The notes under the pieces: model-generated
The model's database searches: none
What the model was told of the DNA's origin: nothing
The model's input: the letters and a program-made list of their open reading frames with translations, nothing else
Made by a program: the position numbers and the translations under genes
Assembly: GCF_014337155.1 (NCBI RefSeq)
Contig: NZ_CP060632.1
Span: 62,001-126,000, forward strand
Direction: 5' to 3'
Source: Wujia chipingensis
GTDB lineage: Bacteria > Bacillota > Clostridia > Lachnospirales > Lachnospiraceae
DNA: 64,000 bases
Shown: piece by piece, positions 16,841 through 27,345 of the stretch
How positions within the stretch are numbered: the first letter of the stretch is position 1
Layout of the letters: every line of letters starts with the position of its first letter

Positions 16841-17956
16841 ATGAAGATAAAATGTTCAAAAGTAAACCTGTTAAATTCTCTTAACATCGTTTCAAAAGCA
16901 GTTTCTACAAAAACAACATTACCAATCTTGGAATGTATCTTAATTGATGTATATGCAGACAGCATTAAGCTGACAGCAAATGACCTTGAGATTGGTATTG
17001 AAACAATCTTAGATGGTGAAGTAATCGAGATGGGACGCATTGCGATTGAAGCAAAGCTGTTCAATGATATCGTTCGTAAGCTTCCAAACAGTGAAATCTT
17101 TATCGAAACAACACCGGATTATAATACAATCATCCGATGTGAAAAATCAAAGTTTGTCATTCCATCCAAATCTGGTGAGGACTTTACAGAACTTCCTCAG
17201 ATTGAGAAGGAAAAGAGTATTGAACTTTCCCAGTTTTCTTTGAAGGAGATTATCCGACAGACAATATTCTCTATCTCAGATAATGAGAATAACAAGCTGA
17301 TGACTGGTGAGTTGTTTGAGGTAAAGGATGGTGTGCTTCAGGTCGTATCTCTGGATGGACATCGTATTTCACTTCGTAATCTGGCATTGAAGGGAAATGC
17401 TTCGAATGTAAGCGTTGTTGTACCGGGAAAGACACTCAATGATCTGTCAAAGATCATCACAGGTGGTGTCGATGATATGGTAACGGTTTACTTTACAGAC
17501 AGACATATTTTATTTGAGTTTGAGAATACAATAGTAGTATCCCGTCTGCTTGAGGGAGAATATTTCAAGATCGTACAGATGCTTTCTATGGATCATAAGA
17601 TCAAGGTTCGCGTAAATAACAGAGAGTTGTTTGATTGTATCGATCGTGCTTCTATCCTTATGCGTGAGTCAGATAAGAAGCCAATCGTTGTCAGTATCAA
17701 AAATGATAACCGTATGTATCTCAAAGTCGATACGATGATGGGTTCCATGAATGAAGAAATCGAAATCACAAAGGATGGAGAGGAAATCATCATTGGATTT
17801 AATCCAAGATTCCTGACAGATGTGTTGAAGGTTATTGACGATGAAGACATCTTTATCTACATGCGTGATGCAAAATCACCATGTATCATCCGGGATGATG
17901 CAGGAACTTATATCTATGTTGTATTACCAGTCAATATCAATGCGGGGGCTTATTAA
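16841..17956 (+). CDS. dnaN: DNA polymerase III beta sliding clamp
   Basis: 371 residues, with the usual three-domain layout. Typical segments are NIVSKAVSTKTTLPILECILI near the start, IRQTIFSISDNENNKLMTGELFEV at the domain I/II boundary and a C-terminus ending YVVLPVNINAGAY. It forms the ring that tethers the polymerase. Its stop is two bases before the rlbA start. Confidence 0.97.
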   Translation: MKIKCSKVNLLNSLNIVSKAVSTKTTLPILECILIDVYADSIKLTANDLEIGIETILDGEVIEMGRIAIEAKLFNDIVRKLPNSEIFIETTPDYNTIIRCEKSKFVIPSKSGEDFTELPQIEKEKSIELSQFSLKEIIRQTIFSISDNENNKLMTGELFEVKDGVLQVVSLDGHRISLRNLALKGNASNVSVVVPGKTLNDLSKIITGGVDDMVTVYFTDRHILFEFENTIVVSRLLEGEYFKIVQMLSMDHKIKVRVNNRELFDCIDRASILMRESDKKPIVVSIKNDNRMYLKVDTMMGSMNEEIEITKDGEEIIIGFNPRFLTDVLKVIDDEDIFIYMRDAKSPCIIRDDAGTYIYVVLPVNINAGAY

Positions 17957-17958
17957 TC

Positions 17959-18183
17959 ATGGGTGAGATGCATATTTTAAAGCTTCGCGAGGGCGAGGAA
18001 TATATCAAATTAGGACAGGCACTTAAAGCGACTGGTCTTGCAGATTCTGGAATTGATGCAAAGGAAATCATTCAGCAGGGACTGGTTTTAGTCAATGGTG
18101 AGATTGATGAACGTCGTGGAAGAAAGCTCTATGATGGTGATGAAGTCGTGTTTGATGATAATAAGATTAGTATTCAGAAATAA
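17959..18183 (+). CDS. rlbA: S4-domain RNA-binding protein RlbA/YaaA
   Basis: 74 residues. The S4 core IKLGQALKATGLADSGIDAKEIIQQGLVLVNGEIDERRGRKL spans most of the protein. These small proteins sit between dnaN and recF in Firmicutes and are thought to act in ribosome assembly. The gene starts two bases after dnaN. A second possible start is Met4. Confidence 0.92.
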   Translation: MGEMHILKLREGEEYIKLGQALKATGLADSGIDAKEIIQQGLVLVNGEIDERRGRKLYDGDEVVFDDNKISIQK

Positions 18184-18207
18184 TTTCTGTGCAAATGAGG
18201 TGTAGGC

Positions 18208-19299
18208 ATGTATATTGAAAATCTGGCACTGCAAAATTACAGAAATTATGCGCGTGCCGAGATTACATTTTCCGATGGTATCAACATTTTATATGGGGAT
18301 AACGCACAGGGAAAGACCAACATATTGGAAGCTATCTACCTGATTGGAACGACAAAGAGTCACAGAGGAAGCAAGGATCGGGAAATCATACGGTTTGATG
18401 CAGATGAAAGTCATATCCGCGCAGAAATAAAAAAAGATGGTATGCATCGACGGATTGATATGCATCTGAAAAAGGGCAAATCAAAAGGAATTGCGATTGA
18501 TATGGTACCAATCCGCAGAAGTTCTGAGTTGCTTGGCACGATGAATATGGTTTTCTTTTCCCCGGAGGATCTTTCTATCATCAAAAACAGTCCGGCAGAG
18601 CGAAGAAATTTCATGGATATGGAATTATGCCAGTTGGATAAGATTTATGTGAGTCTGCTGGCAAATTATAAAAAAGTGTTAGATCAGAGAAATAATCTGT
18701 TAAGGCAGATTAGCTTTGATAAAAGTAAAATGGATATGCTGCCAGTCTGGGATGACCAACTGGTAAAATATGGTATAGAAATCATTAAAAAAAGGAATCA
18801 TTTTATTGATTTGATAAATGAGATAATTCCTGATATACATAGCAATTTAACGTCGGGAAAAGAACATTTGTGTCTGGTATATGAGAAAAATGCAGAAGAG
18901 GAAAGCTTTGCATCGATGCTTGCAGAAAAACAGGAGATGGACTTACGTTATCAGACAACACAGACCGGTCCTCACCGCGATGATATCGCGTTTTTGATCG
19001 ACGGTATGGATGTGAGAAAGTTCGGTTCGCAGGGACAGCAGCGTACAGTGGCGCTGTCATTGAAGCTTGCAGAAATCGAGCTGGTAAAGAGACTGATACA
19101 GGATAATCCCATATTACTGTTAGACGATGTAATGTCTGAGCTGGATCGAAGCCGGCAAGATGCGTTATTAGAGTCTATTCGAGGAATCCAAACGATTCTT
19201 ACATGTACAGGATATGATGATTTTATAAAGGAACGGCTGACAATCGATAAAGTCTATAAAGTTGTTGCCGGAACGATACAGGAGGAGTTAGATGGGTAA
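18208..19299 (+). CDS. recF: DNA replication and repair protein RecF
   Basis: 363 residues. It begins [19 protein letters not shown]; Walker A is [19 protein letters not shown] (about 32-50), the signature region is [18 protein letters not shown] and Walker B is [12 protein letters not shown]. It loads RecA at gaps. Its last eight bases overlap the gyrB start. Confidence 0.96.
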   Translation: MYIENLALQNYRNYARAEITFSDGINILYGDNAQGKTNILEAIYLIGTTKSHRGSKDREIIRFDADESHIRAEIKKDGMHRRIDMHLKKGKSKGIAIDMVPIRRSSELLGTMNMVFFSPEDLSIIKNSPAERRNFMDMELCQLDKIYVSLLANYKKVLDQRNNLLRQISFDKSKMDMLPVWDDQLVKYGIEIIKKRNHFIDLINEIIPDIHSNLTSGKEHLCLVYEKNAEEESFASMLAEKQEMDLRYQTTQTGPHRDDIAFLIDGMDVRKFGSQGQQRTVALSLKLAEIELVKRLIQDNPILLLDDVMSELDRSRQDALLESIRGIQTILTCTGYDDFIKERLTIDKVYKVVAGTIQEELDG

Positions 19300-21214
19300 T
19301 CAAAATGAAAGCAATTATGATGCGAATCAAATCCAGATTCTGGAAGGTTTGCAGGCGGTTCGTAAAAGACCAGGTATGTATATCGGTAGTACCTCGACAA
19401 GAGGACTTCATCATCTTGTATACGAAATCGTAGACAATTCAGTCGATGAGGCATTGGCAGGATTCTGTACAGAAATCGATGTATCAATCAACGAAGATGG
19501 TTCTGTCACCGTTATCGATAATGGACGTGGTATTCCGACAGGTATCCACAAGAAGGCTGGTATTCCAGCCGTTGAAGTTGTATTTACAATTTTGCATGCC
19601 GGCGGTAAGTTCGGCGGTGGCGGATACAAGGTATCCGGTGGTCTGCATGGTGTAGGTGCATCCGTTGTAAATGCGCTTTCGAACTGGCTGGAGGTTGAGA
19701 TTTCCAGAGATGGCAAGATATACAAGCAGCGTTATGAACGAGGAAATGTAATATATAAATTAAAAGAGGTTGGTAAGACCGACAAGACCGGAACAAAGGT
19801 TACATTTATGCCGGACGATACAATCTTCGATGATGTTATCTTTGATTATAAGGTGCTTCGTACGAGACTTCGTGAGATGGCTTTCCTCACAAAGGGATTG
19901 AAGATTAATCTTGAAGATAAGCGTGAGGGCAAGGAACAGAGAGAATCCTTCCACTATGAGGGTGGTATCAAGGAGTTTATCGCTTATTTGAACAAGACAA
20001 AGACTGCGCTTTACGACAAGATTATCTATATCGAGGGTAACAAAGATGATATTTATGTCGAAGTGGCAATGCAGCACAACGATTCTTACAACGAGCTTAC
20101 TTTGAGCTTTGTAAATAATATCAACACACCGGAAGGTGGTATGCATCTGACAGGATTTAAGAGTGCTATCACGAAAGTCTTCAATGATTATGCAAGAAGC
20201 AATAAGATTCTGCGTGACAAAGAAGAAAACCTGTCCGGTGATGACCTGCGAGAAGGTCTGACCGCTATCGTAAGTATCAAGATTCCGGAGCCGCAGTTTG
20301 AAGGACAGACAAAGCAGAAGCTTGGTAATGCAGAAGCGAGAACCGCGGTAGAAGGACTTGTGACAGAGAAACTTACGTATTTCTTAGAGCAGAATCCTCA
20401 GGTGGCAAAGGCTATCGTAGGAAAAGCAGTTGTCGCACAGCGTGCCCGTATGGCAGCCAGAAAAGCAAGAGATGTTGCCCGTAAGAGTACACTTGAGACG
20501 AACATGGCGCTTCCCGGTAAGCTTGCCGATTGTTCGGATCCAAATCCAAAGAACTGTGAAATCTATATCGTAGAGGGAGATTCTGCCGGTGGTTCTGCAA
20601 AGACTGCCAGATCCCGTGCAACACAGGCAATCCTTCCACTGCGTGGTAAGATTCTGAATGTAGAGAAAGCAAGAATCGACCGGATTCTGGAAAATGCAGA
20701 GATTAAAGCCATGATTACTGCATTTGGTACCGGTATTCGTGAGAATTTCAATATTGAGAAGCTTCGTTATGACAAAATCATTATCATGACCGATGCCGAT
20801 GTCGATGGTGCACATATTGCAACGCTGATGCTTACATTCTTCTTCCGGTTTATGCCGGATCTGATCAAGGAAGGACATGTATACTTAGCACAGCCACCAC
20901 TGTATAAGCTCGAGAAAAACAAGAAGACATGGTATGCATACAGTGATGAAGAACTGGCGGATATCTTAAATGAAGTTGGTCGTGACCAGAATAACAAGAT
21001 CCAGCGATACAAAGGACTTGGTGAGATGGATGCTGAGCAGTTGTGGGATACAACTATGGATCCGGAAAAGCGGGTTTTATTGCGTGTAGCAATTGATGAG
21101 AACAGTGAGTCTGAGCTAGACTTAACCTTCGATACATTGATGGGTGAGAGAGTAGAGCCAAGACGTGAATTTATTGAGGCAAATGCAAAATTCGTTAAGA
21201 ATCTTGACATTTAA
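19292..21214 (+). CDS. gyrB: DNA gyrase subunit B
   Basis: 640 residues. The GHKL ATPase N-terminus reads [16 protein letters not shown] and DNGRGIPTG; the TOPRIM domain has [18 protein letters not shown] and [14 protein letters not shown]. The Shine-Dalgarno GGAGG lies within recF, whose end overlaps by eight bases, so translation is coupled. With GyrA it introduces negative supercoils. Confidence 0.98.
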   Translation: MGNQNESNYDANQIQILEGLQAVRKRPGMYIGSTSTRGLHHLVYEIVDNSVDEALAGFCTEIDVSINEDGSVTVIDNGRGIPTGIHKKAGIPAVEVVFTILHAGGKFGGGGYKVSGGLHGVGASVVNALSNWLEVEISRDGKIYKQRYERGNVIYKLKEVGKTDKTGTKVTFMPDDTIFDDVIFDYKVLRTRLREMAFLTKGLKINLEDKREGKEQRESFHYEGGIKEFIAYLNKTKTALYDKIIYIEGNKDDIYVEVAMQHNDSYNELTLSFVNNINTPEGGMHLTGFKSAITKVFNDYARSNKILRDKEENLSGDDLREGLTAIVSIKIPEPQFEGQTKQKLGNAEARTAVEGLVTEKLTYFLEQNPQVAKAIVGKAVVAQRARMAARKARDVARKSTLETNMALPGKLADCSDPNPKNCEIYIVEGDSAGGSAKTARSRATQAILPLRGKILNVEKARIDRILENAEIKAMITAFGTGIRENFNIEKLRYDKIIIMTDADVDGAHIATLMLTFFFRFMPDLIKEGHVYLAQPPLYKLEKNKKTWYAYSDEELADILNEVGRDQNNKIQRYKGLGEMDAEQLWDTTMDPEKRVLLRVAIDENSESELDLTFDTLMGERVEPRREFIEANAKFVKNLDI

Positions 21215-21228
21215 GTAGGAGGAGAACA

Positions 21229-23784
21229 ATGGACGATAGTACAATTTTTGATAAAATCCATGAAGTGGATTTGAAGAAAACCATGGAAGAATCGTATATC
21301 GATTATGCCATGAGCGTTATCGCTGCAAGAGCTCTTCCGGATGTGCGAGATGGTTTAAAGCCTGTACAGCGAAGAATCTTACATTCCATGGTGGAACTGA
21401 ACAACGGTCCGGATAAGCCACATCGTAAATGTGCCCGTATCGTCGGTGATACAATGGGTAAATATCATCCACATGGTGACAGTTCTATCTACGAGGCACT
21501 CGTAAAGCTGGCACAGGAATGGAATACAAGATATCCACTGGTCGATGGACATGGTAACTTCGGTTCCGTCGATGGGGATGGCGCGGCTGCGATGCGATAC
21601 ACAGAGGCACGTCTCTCCAAGATTTCGATGGAGATGGTTGCGGATATCAACAAGGATACGGTTGATTTTGTACCAAACTTTGATGAGACAGAGAAAGAAC
21701 CGGTCGTACTTCCAAGCCGTTATCCAAACCTGCTCGTAAACGGTACAACCGGTATTGCCGTAGGTATGGCAACCAATATTCCGCCTCACAATCTGCGTGA
21801 GGTAGTAAATGCAGTTGTAAAGATTATTGATAACCGTGTGAATGAGGATCGTGAGACAGAAATCGAAGAAATCATGGAAATCATCAAGGGACCGGATTTC
21901 CCAACGGGTGCATCTATCCTTGGTACAGCCGGTATCAATGAAGCATATAGAACCGGTCGTGGTAAGATCAAGGTACGTGCCGTATCCGAGATCGAGCCGA
22001 TGGCAAATGGAAAGCAGAGAATCGTTGTGACTGAGCTTCCATATATGGTAAATAAGGCAAAGCTGATCCAGAAGATCGCAGAGCTTGTCAAGGAGAAGAA
22101 GATTGAGGGTATTACAGCTCTCCGTGATGAAAGTTCCCGTGAGGGTATGCGTATCGTCATCGAGCTTCGAAAAGACTGCAATGCGAATATCGTGCTGAAC
22201 CAGTTATACAAGCACACACAGATGCAGGATACATTTGGTGTAATTATGCTGGCATTGGTGGATGGACAGCCTATGGTATTAAATCTCTTGGAAATGCTTG
22301 GATATTATATCAAGCATCAGGAAGAGGTTGTCACAAGAAGAACGAAGTTTGACTTGAACAAAGCGGAAGATCGTGCTCATATATTAGAGGGATTATTGAT
22401 TGCCCTCGATAATATTGATGAGGTTATTCAAATCATCCGTAGTTCCAAATCCGTTGCCGATGCAAAGCTTGCATTGATCGAGCGTTTCGGTTTGTCCGAT
22501 GCACAGGCACAGGCTATCGTAGATATGCGTCTGCGTGCTCTGACCGGTTTGGAAAGAGAAAAGCTTGAGAAAGAATACAGAGAATTGATGGAACTCATCA
22601 AAGAGTTGAAGGCAATTCTCGCAGATGAGAAGCTGCTCCTTGGTGTAATCAAGGAGGAAATCCTGATCATCGCAACAAAGTATGGCGATGACAGAAGAAC
22701 TTCTATCGGCATTGATATGGATGATGATATCACAGTTGAAGATCTGATTCCGAAGGAAAATGTTGTAATCGCTATGACAAAGCTTGGCTATGTAAAGCGT
22801 ATGACAATCAATAACTTCAAGAGTCAGAACCGTGGTGGTAAGGGCATCAAGGGCATGCAGACAATCGAGGATGATTTCATCGAGAATCTGTTCATGACAA
22901 CGACGCATCATTACATCATGTTCTTCACGAATCAGGGACGTGTATATCGTCTGAAGACGTATGAGATTCCGGAATCCGGACGTACTGCAAGAGGAACGGC
23001 AATCGTAAACCTCTTACAGCTCCAGCCGGATGAAGTGATCACAGCAGTCATTCCAATTCGTGAGTACCATGAGGGAAGATACCTGATCATGGCTACAAAG
23101 AATGGCATGATCAAGAAGACAAAGATTACCGAGTATGCAAATGTTCGTAAGTCCGGACTTGCTGCAATCACCCTGAAAGAGGGCGACGAGCTGATCGAAG
23201 TAAAGGCAACGAACAATACGAAGGATATCATCCTGATTACAAAGCAGGGTATGTGTATCCGCTTCAATGAGAAGGAGGTTCGTTCAACCGGACGTACATC
23301 GATGGGTGTCATCGGTATGAGTGTTGCCGGTGATGATGAGGTTATCGGCATGCAGCTTGATACACAGGGCGAAGCACTTCTGATCGTATCCGAGAATGGT
23401 CTTGGTAAGCGTACTCTTGTCGAAGAATTTACACCACAGCACCGTGGCGGTAAGGGTGTGAAGTGTTACAAGATCACAGACAAGTCCGGAACCGTTGTAG
23501 GATTTAAGGCGGTCAATGATGATAACGAGATCATGCTGATTACCAACCAGGGTATTGTAATAAGACTCCTGTGTAAGGATATCTCTATATTAGGCAGAAT
23601 TACAACCGGTGTGAAGCTCATCAACATGGATCTGGAAAGCGATATTACCGTTGCAAGTATTGCAAAGGTTCGTCAGAAATCTGCAGATGAATCCGAGTCT
23701 TTAGAGATGATGGAACGCGAGATGAACGAGGCAGACAATGAAGAAGGTAATGTAGAAGAGCCGGAGAGTCCGGAAGATAAGTAA
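21229..23784 (+). CDS. gyrA: DNA gyrase subunit A
   Basis: 851 residues. The catalytic Tyr lies in [12 protein letters not shown] near residue 125. The quinolone-resistance region reads [13 protein letters not shown]. The C-terminal beta-pinwheel contains the GyrA box QNRGGKG and the variant QHRGGKG. The tail is acidic. It lies 14 bp behind gyrB. Confidence 0.98.
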   Translation: MDDSTIFDKIHEVDLKKTMEESYIDYAMSVIAARALPDVRDGLKPVQRRILHSMVELNNGPDKPHRKCARIVGDTMGKYHPHGDSSIYEALVKLAQEWNTRYPLVDGHGNFGSVDGDGAAAMRYTEARLSKISMEMVADINKDTVDFVPNFDETEKEPVVLPSRYPNLLVNGTTGIAVGMATNIPPHNLREVVNAVVKIIDNRVNEDRETEIEEIMEIIKGPDFPTGASILGTAGINEAYRTGRGKIKVRAVSEIEPMANGKQRIVVTELPYMVNKAKLIQKIAELVKEKKIEGITALRDESSREGMRIVIELRKDCNANIVLNQLYKHTQMQDTFGVIMLALVDGQPMVLNLLEMLGYYIKHQEEVVTRRTKFDLNKAEDRAHILEGLLIALDNIDEVIQIIRSSKSVADAKLALIERFGLSDAQAQAIVDMRLRALTGLEREKLEKEYRELMELIKELKAILADEKLLLGVIKEEILIIATKYGDDRRTSIGIDMDDDITVEDLIPKENVVIAMTKLGYVKRMTINNFKSQNRGGKGIKGMQTIEDDFIENLFMTTTHHYIMFFTNQGRVYRLKTYEIPESGRTARGTAIVNLLQLQPDEVITAVIPIREYHEGRYLIMATKNGMIKKTKITEYANVRKSGLAAITLKEGDELIEVKATNNTKDIILITKQGMCIRFNEKEVRSTGRTSMGVIGMSVAGDDEVIGMQLDTQGEALLIVSENGLGKRTLVEEFTPQHRGGKGVKCYKITDKSGTVVGFKAVNDDNEIMLITNQGIVIRLLCKDISILGRITTGVKLINMDLESDITVASIAKVRQKSADESESLEMMEREMNEADNEEGNVEEPESPEDK

Positions 23785-23806
23785 ATCGTGAAAAGAGGGA
23801 AAAGCG

Positions 23807-24010
23807 ATGAACGATAGTATTAAAGAGGGCTTGGAAGGTCTTTCCAAGATGGATGGCGTATCCAATTTCTTATATGCACTTATGTATTGGGTAGGTGTTA
23901 TATTTGTACTGTTATTTGTGACATACATTTTTGTATCTATTTATGTGCGTGCACAGAATAAGAAGCGCGGAATTGATACGAAGGATAAAGACGATTATTT
24001 GGATGATTAA
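23807..24010 (+). CDS. Small single-pass membrane protein
   Basis: 67 residues with one hydrophobic segment at about 25-47 (ALMYWVGVIFVLLFVTYIFV), a short N-terminal tail and a highly charged C-terminus (KDKDDYLDD). The ribosome site GAGGGAAAAGCG precedes it. It is 22 bp behind gyrA and probably shares its transcript. No family is recognised. Confidence 0.6.
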   Translation: MNDSIKEGLEGLSKMDGVSNFLYALMYWVGVIFVLLFVTYIFVSIYVRAQNKKRGIDTKDKDDYLDD

Positions 24011-24014
24011 GAAA

Positions 24015-24048
24015 AGGGCTGCTATATGAGAAATCGTGTAGCAGCCTT
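24015..24048 (+). terminator. Hairpin after the gyrA operon
   Basis: GGCTGCTA (24017-24024) pairs with TAGCAGCC (24039-24046). There is only a short T-rich tail (TTAGTATGTT), so termination is probably partial. Confidence 0.45.
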
Positions 24049-24071
24049 AGTATGTTAAAAAGGAGTAAACC

Positions 24072-24914
24072 ATGCGAACATTACACACAGACAAAATCAT
24101 TGAAGCAGTGAAAGAAATGTGTATCTCGGCCAATCTGTATCTGGCAGATGATATGGATGGAAAGATACGTCAGGCGGCAAAAGAGGAAGACAGCACACTC
24201 GGCAAACAGATTTTGAATCAGTTGATTGAGAATATGGAGATTGCCGGAGAAGATAAGATACCAATCTGTCAGGATACAGGAATGGCAGTGTTCTTCGTGA
24301 ATGTTGGACAGGATCTGCACATTGAAGGAATGAATCTCACGGATGCCATTAACGAAGGTGTGAGAAGAGGATATACTGAGGGGTATCTGCGGAAATCTGT
24401 CGTGAGAGATCCACTTCTGCGTGAGAACACCGGAGACAATACACCGGCAATCATCCATTATGATATTGTACCGGGAGATCAGCTGGAGATAACGATTGCG
24501 CCGAAGGGATTTGGTAGTGAGAATATGAGCAAGGTATATATGCTGAAACCGGCAGATGGAGAAGAAGGAATCCGTCAGTCCGTGCTTGCAGCAGTGAAGG
24601 ATGCTGGACCAAATGCTTGTCCTCCGATGGTAGTCGGTGTTGGACTTGGCGGTGATTTTGAGCTTGCGGCAAAGCTTGCGAAGAAAGCACTCACAAGACC
24701 GGCAGGATCACATTCGGAGAAGGCACATATTGCGAAGCTCGAAGAAGAGATATTGGAGCTTGTGAACAAGACTGGAATCGGACCGGGTGGACTTGGAGGA
24801 AAGACAACGGCGCTTGCAGTCAATATTGAAACCTACGCAACGCATATCGCAGGTATGCCACTTGCAGTCAATATGTGCTGTCATGTAAACCGTCACAAGA
24901 CAGTTGTGTTGTAG
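24072..24914 (+). CDS. fumA: Class I fumarate hydratase, alpha subunit
   Basis: 280 residues. The iron-sulfur dehydratase pattern includes PICQDTGMAVFFVNVG (Cys about 67), ENTGDNTPAIIHYD, KGFGSENMSKVYMLKP and GIGPGGLGGKTTALAV, with Cys in NACPPMVVGVG and NMCCHVNRH. The two-subunit form interconverts fumarate and malate (or acts on tartrate). The ribosome site is AAAAGGAGTAAACC. Its beta partner is 1.8 kb downstream, beyond a membrane protein gene, an unusual split. Confidence 0.92.
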   Translation: MRTLHTDKIIEAVKEMCISANLYLADDMDGKIRQAAKEEDSTLGKQILNQLIENMEIAGEDKIPICQDTGMAVFFVNVGQDLHIEGMNLTDAINEGVRRGYTEGYLRKSVVRDPLLRENTGDNTPAIIHYDIVPGDQLEITIAPKGFGSENMSKVYMLKPADGEEGIRQSVLAAVKDAGPNACPPMVVGVGLGGDFELAAKLAKKALTRPAGSHSEKAHIAKLEEEILELVNKTGIGPGGLGGKTTALAVNIETYATHIAGMPLAVNMCCHVNRHKTVVL

Positions 24915-25027
24915 AAATATAAAGGATAGGGATGAAATGACAGAGAAAAATGTACAGGAGATTGGATGCATGCATGTGTAGGTTATAAACGAGAATCATG
25001 CGTGCCTGAAAGAAAGGAGATATGTAC

Positions 25028-26674
25028 TTGGGAAAGGTTTCAAATTATATCAACCAGAATATGGCGAAATTCAAACAGATTTACATACGTTATGCTGCGA
25101 GTATTTTCTGTGTGTTTATCATAGCGGTTGTGAGTATCATAGCAAATCAGAAAAAAGGGTTTGACATAGAATCTATCGTGACTGTGTGTTCTATCTGGCT
25201 TGCCGGGAATTTTCTGGTTGAGAGTCTGTGGAAGAAAACAGCAGAAGAAGCACAGAAAAACAAACAGAAATGGCTGATCGGATATGGCGTAACGTTTGTG
25301 ATTGCAATCGTATTTGAGAATTTGTCAGAGATTCTTAAAGCACAGAAAGCGGATATACCGAATCTGATATTTGAAAGTATCTTGTATTTTTACATTGCAT
25401 GCACGGTGCTTCTTGCAATCTATGTATTGCTCCGGCAGCAACAACTGGATCTGCCACATTGTATCGGACGGATTATATTCGCATTGCTCCGGGCAGTTGG
25501 TGTCTATCTGGTGTTAAATATTGCGGTTATCCTGATTCTTGAAATTATTGATGCATTGCTTGTGGATATAGATACGTTCAGAGTGGAGTTGAATATCCAG
25601 TTATTGCTGAGTGCACTTGCGTATTTTCCAACCTGCCTGCTTGCTGTCTCGGACACAAGCGAAGATAACGCGGCATTTACGAAGAAATTTGTATCGTATG
25701 TGCTACTTCCATGCGTGTGGATTGCGATGTTCGTAATCTATCTCTATGTTGTAAAAATTTTCGTGACGCAGGAGGTTCCGAGCAACGAAATCTTCAGTAT
25801 CTGTGCAAGTCTTTTTGCAATTGGTATGCCAATCTGGATGATGGCATCCGGGTTCGTGGAGGAGAAGTCTTCACGTTATAAGAAACTGATCCATATTACG
25901 AAATATATCTATGCACCGTTTATCCTGCTTGAAATCTATTCTATGTCAGTGCGTGTCAAAGCATATGGACTGACGGAGCAGCGATATGCGGCAATCATGT
26001 TTATACTGCTTCAGATCATCTATATTCTGTGGAACCGGCATTATGAAAATCTGATCCTTGTATTCGTGGGATGTTTATTAATAGGACTTCTGCTTCCATT
26101 TGGAAATGCATCTTACCTGTCTTATCAGTCACAGAAAAACAGGTTTGTAAAGAATCAAACTTCGGATAAGGAAGTGGCTGCGGAAGCGTATGATTATTTG
26201 CGTGGAAATGCGTATGGCAGACGATACATAAAGACCAATCTCACGGAAGCGGAGCAGGATGAATTACATAGTATGATGTATGGTGGAGATACGCATGACA
26301 GTGAACAATGGGAATCTGTATATTTTTATGCAGATCCAATTGAAGAGAAAGGAATCATCATCGATGGATATGCAAAAATCTATACGATGACTGCACATTG
26401 GAACGAGGAAAGCACAATCGAAAACTATGAGAATAAAACGATTACAGTCGGAGACAGCGAATATAAGAATGTAGATTTTACTTCCTGTATTTCATATTAT
26501 AAGAATCTGGAGGATAAAAGAGAAAATCAGAAGATAAACGAAAAAGACATAGTCTATGAAATACAAGTCAGTGATACGGAAAAGCTGATTATAACGTATA
26601 TCAGCTTCGAAATAGACGAAAAGCAAGATAAGATAAACAGGATGTTTATGAAGGGATATATGTTGACAAAGTAA
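25028..26674 (+). CDS. DUF4153-like multi-pass membrane protein
   Basis: About 548 residues. The best start is the TTG at 25028, eight bases after AAAGGAG; the ATG at 25022 is only two bases from it. Roughly ten hydrophobic helices fill residues 20-380 (for example FCVFIIAVVSIIA and LILVFVGCLLIGLLLPF), followed by a soluble C-terminal part of about 160 residues. The pattern fits DUF4153. It sits between the two fumarase subunit genes and is clearly co-directional. There is no functional hint beyond membrane location. Confidence 0.65.
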   Translation: MGKVSNYINQNMAKFKQIYIRYAASIFCVFIIAVVSIIANQKKGFDIESIVTVCSIWLAGNFLVESLWKKTAEEAQKNKQKWLIGYGVTFVIAIVFENLSEILKAQKADIPNLIFESILYFYIACTVLLAIYVLLRQQQLDLPHCIGRIIFALLRAVGVYLVLNIAVILILEIIDALLVDIDTFRVELNIQLLLSALAYFPTCLLAVSDTSEDNAAFTKKFVSYVLLPCVWIAMFVIYLYVVKIFVTQEVPSNEIFSICASLFAIGMPIWMMASGFVEEKSSRYKKLIHITKYIYAPFILLEIYSMSVRVKAYGLTEQRYAAIMFILLQIIYILWNRHYENLILVFVGCLLIGLLLPFGNASYLSYQSQKNRFVKNQTSDKEVAAEAYDYLRGNAYGRRYIKTNLTEAEQDELHSMMYGGDTHDSEQWESVYFYADPIEEKGIIIDGYAKIYTMTAHWNEESTIENYENKTITVGDSEYKNVDFTSCISYYKNLEDKRENQKINEKDIVYEIQVSDTEKLIITYISFEIDEKQDKINRMFMKGYMLTK

Positions 26675-26707
26675 GTACAATAAAAAATAGTAGTGGAGGA
26701 CTAGAAC

Positions 26708-27316
26708 ATGGAACGACATATTGCAGTACCATTTAGCGAAGAGGAATTAAAGGAGCTTCATGCAGGAGATTATATCTATCTGACCGGCACGATTTACAGT
26801 GCCAGAGATGCTGCACACAAGCGGATGTATGATGCTATCTGCGTGGAGCAGGAGAAACATCCGGAAGTAGAGTATAGCGGAGCAAAGCTGTATGAGGATC
26901 AGATTCTGCCACTGGATATTACAGGAAATACAATCTATTATCTCGGACCGACACCGGCGAAGCCGGGACAGGTCATCGGTTCTGCCGGACCTACAACAAG
27001 CAGCCGTATGGATAAATATACACCGCTTCTGCTTTCAAAAGGGTTGAAGGGCATGATTGGAAAAGGCAAGCGCAGTCAGGCAGTCATTGATGCAATCGTG
27101 AAGGAAAAAGCCGTATATATGGCAGCCGTCGGCGGAGCGGGTGCACTTTTATCCAAATGTATCAAGGAGTCCGAGGTAATCGCTTATGATGACCTTGGAA
27201 CCGAGGCAATCCGTAAGATGCGCGTGGAGAATCTTCCGGTAATCGTCGTGATCGACAGCGAGGGACACAATCTGTATGAGACGGCGGTTGCAGATTATCT
27301 GAAGGAGCATAATTAA
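26708..27316 (+). CDS. fumB: Class I fumarate hydratase, beta subunit
   Basis: 202 residues. It carries LHAGDYIYLTGTIYSARDAAHKRM, the beta-subunit signature, then YYLGPTPAKPGQVIGSAGPTTSSRMD and GAGALLSKCI. It supplies the C-terminal domain of the active site of the two-subunit fumarase. The ribosome site is GTGGAGGACTAGAAC. It is separated from the alpha gene by one inserted reading frame. Confidence 0.93.
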   Translation: MERHIAVPFSEEELKELHAGDYIYLTGTIYSARDAAHKRMYDAICVEQEKHPEVEYSGAKLYEDQILPLDITGNTIYYLGPTPAKPGQVIGSAGPTTSSRMDKYTPLLLSKGLKGMIGKGKRSQAVIDAIVKEKAVYMAAVGGAGALLSKCIKESEVIAYDDLGTEAIRKMRVENLPVIVVIDSEGHNLYETAVADYLKEHN

Positions 27317-27345
27317 AAATATGAATATGAAAGTTGGGGTAGTAG

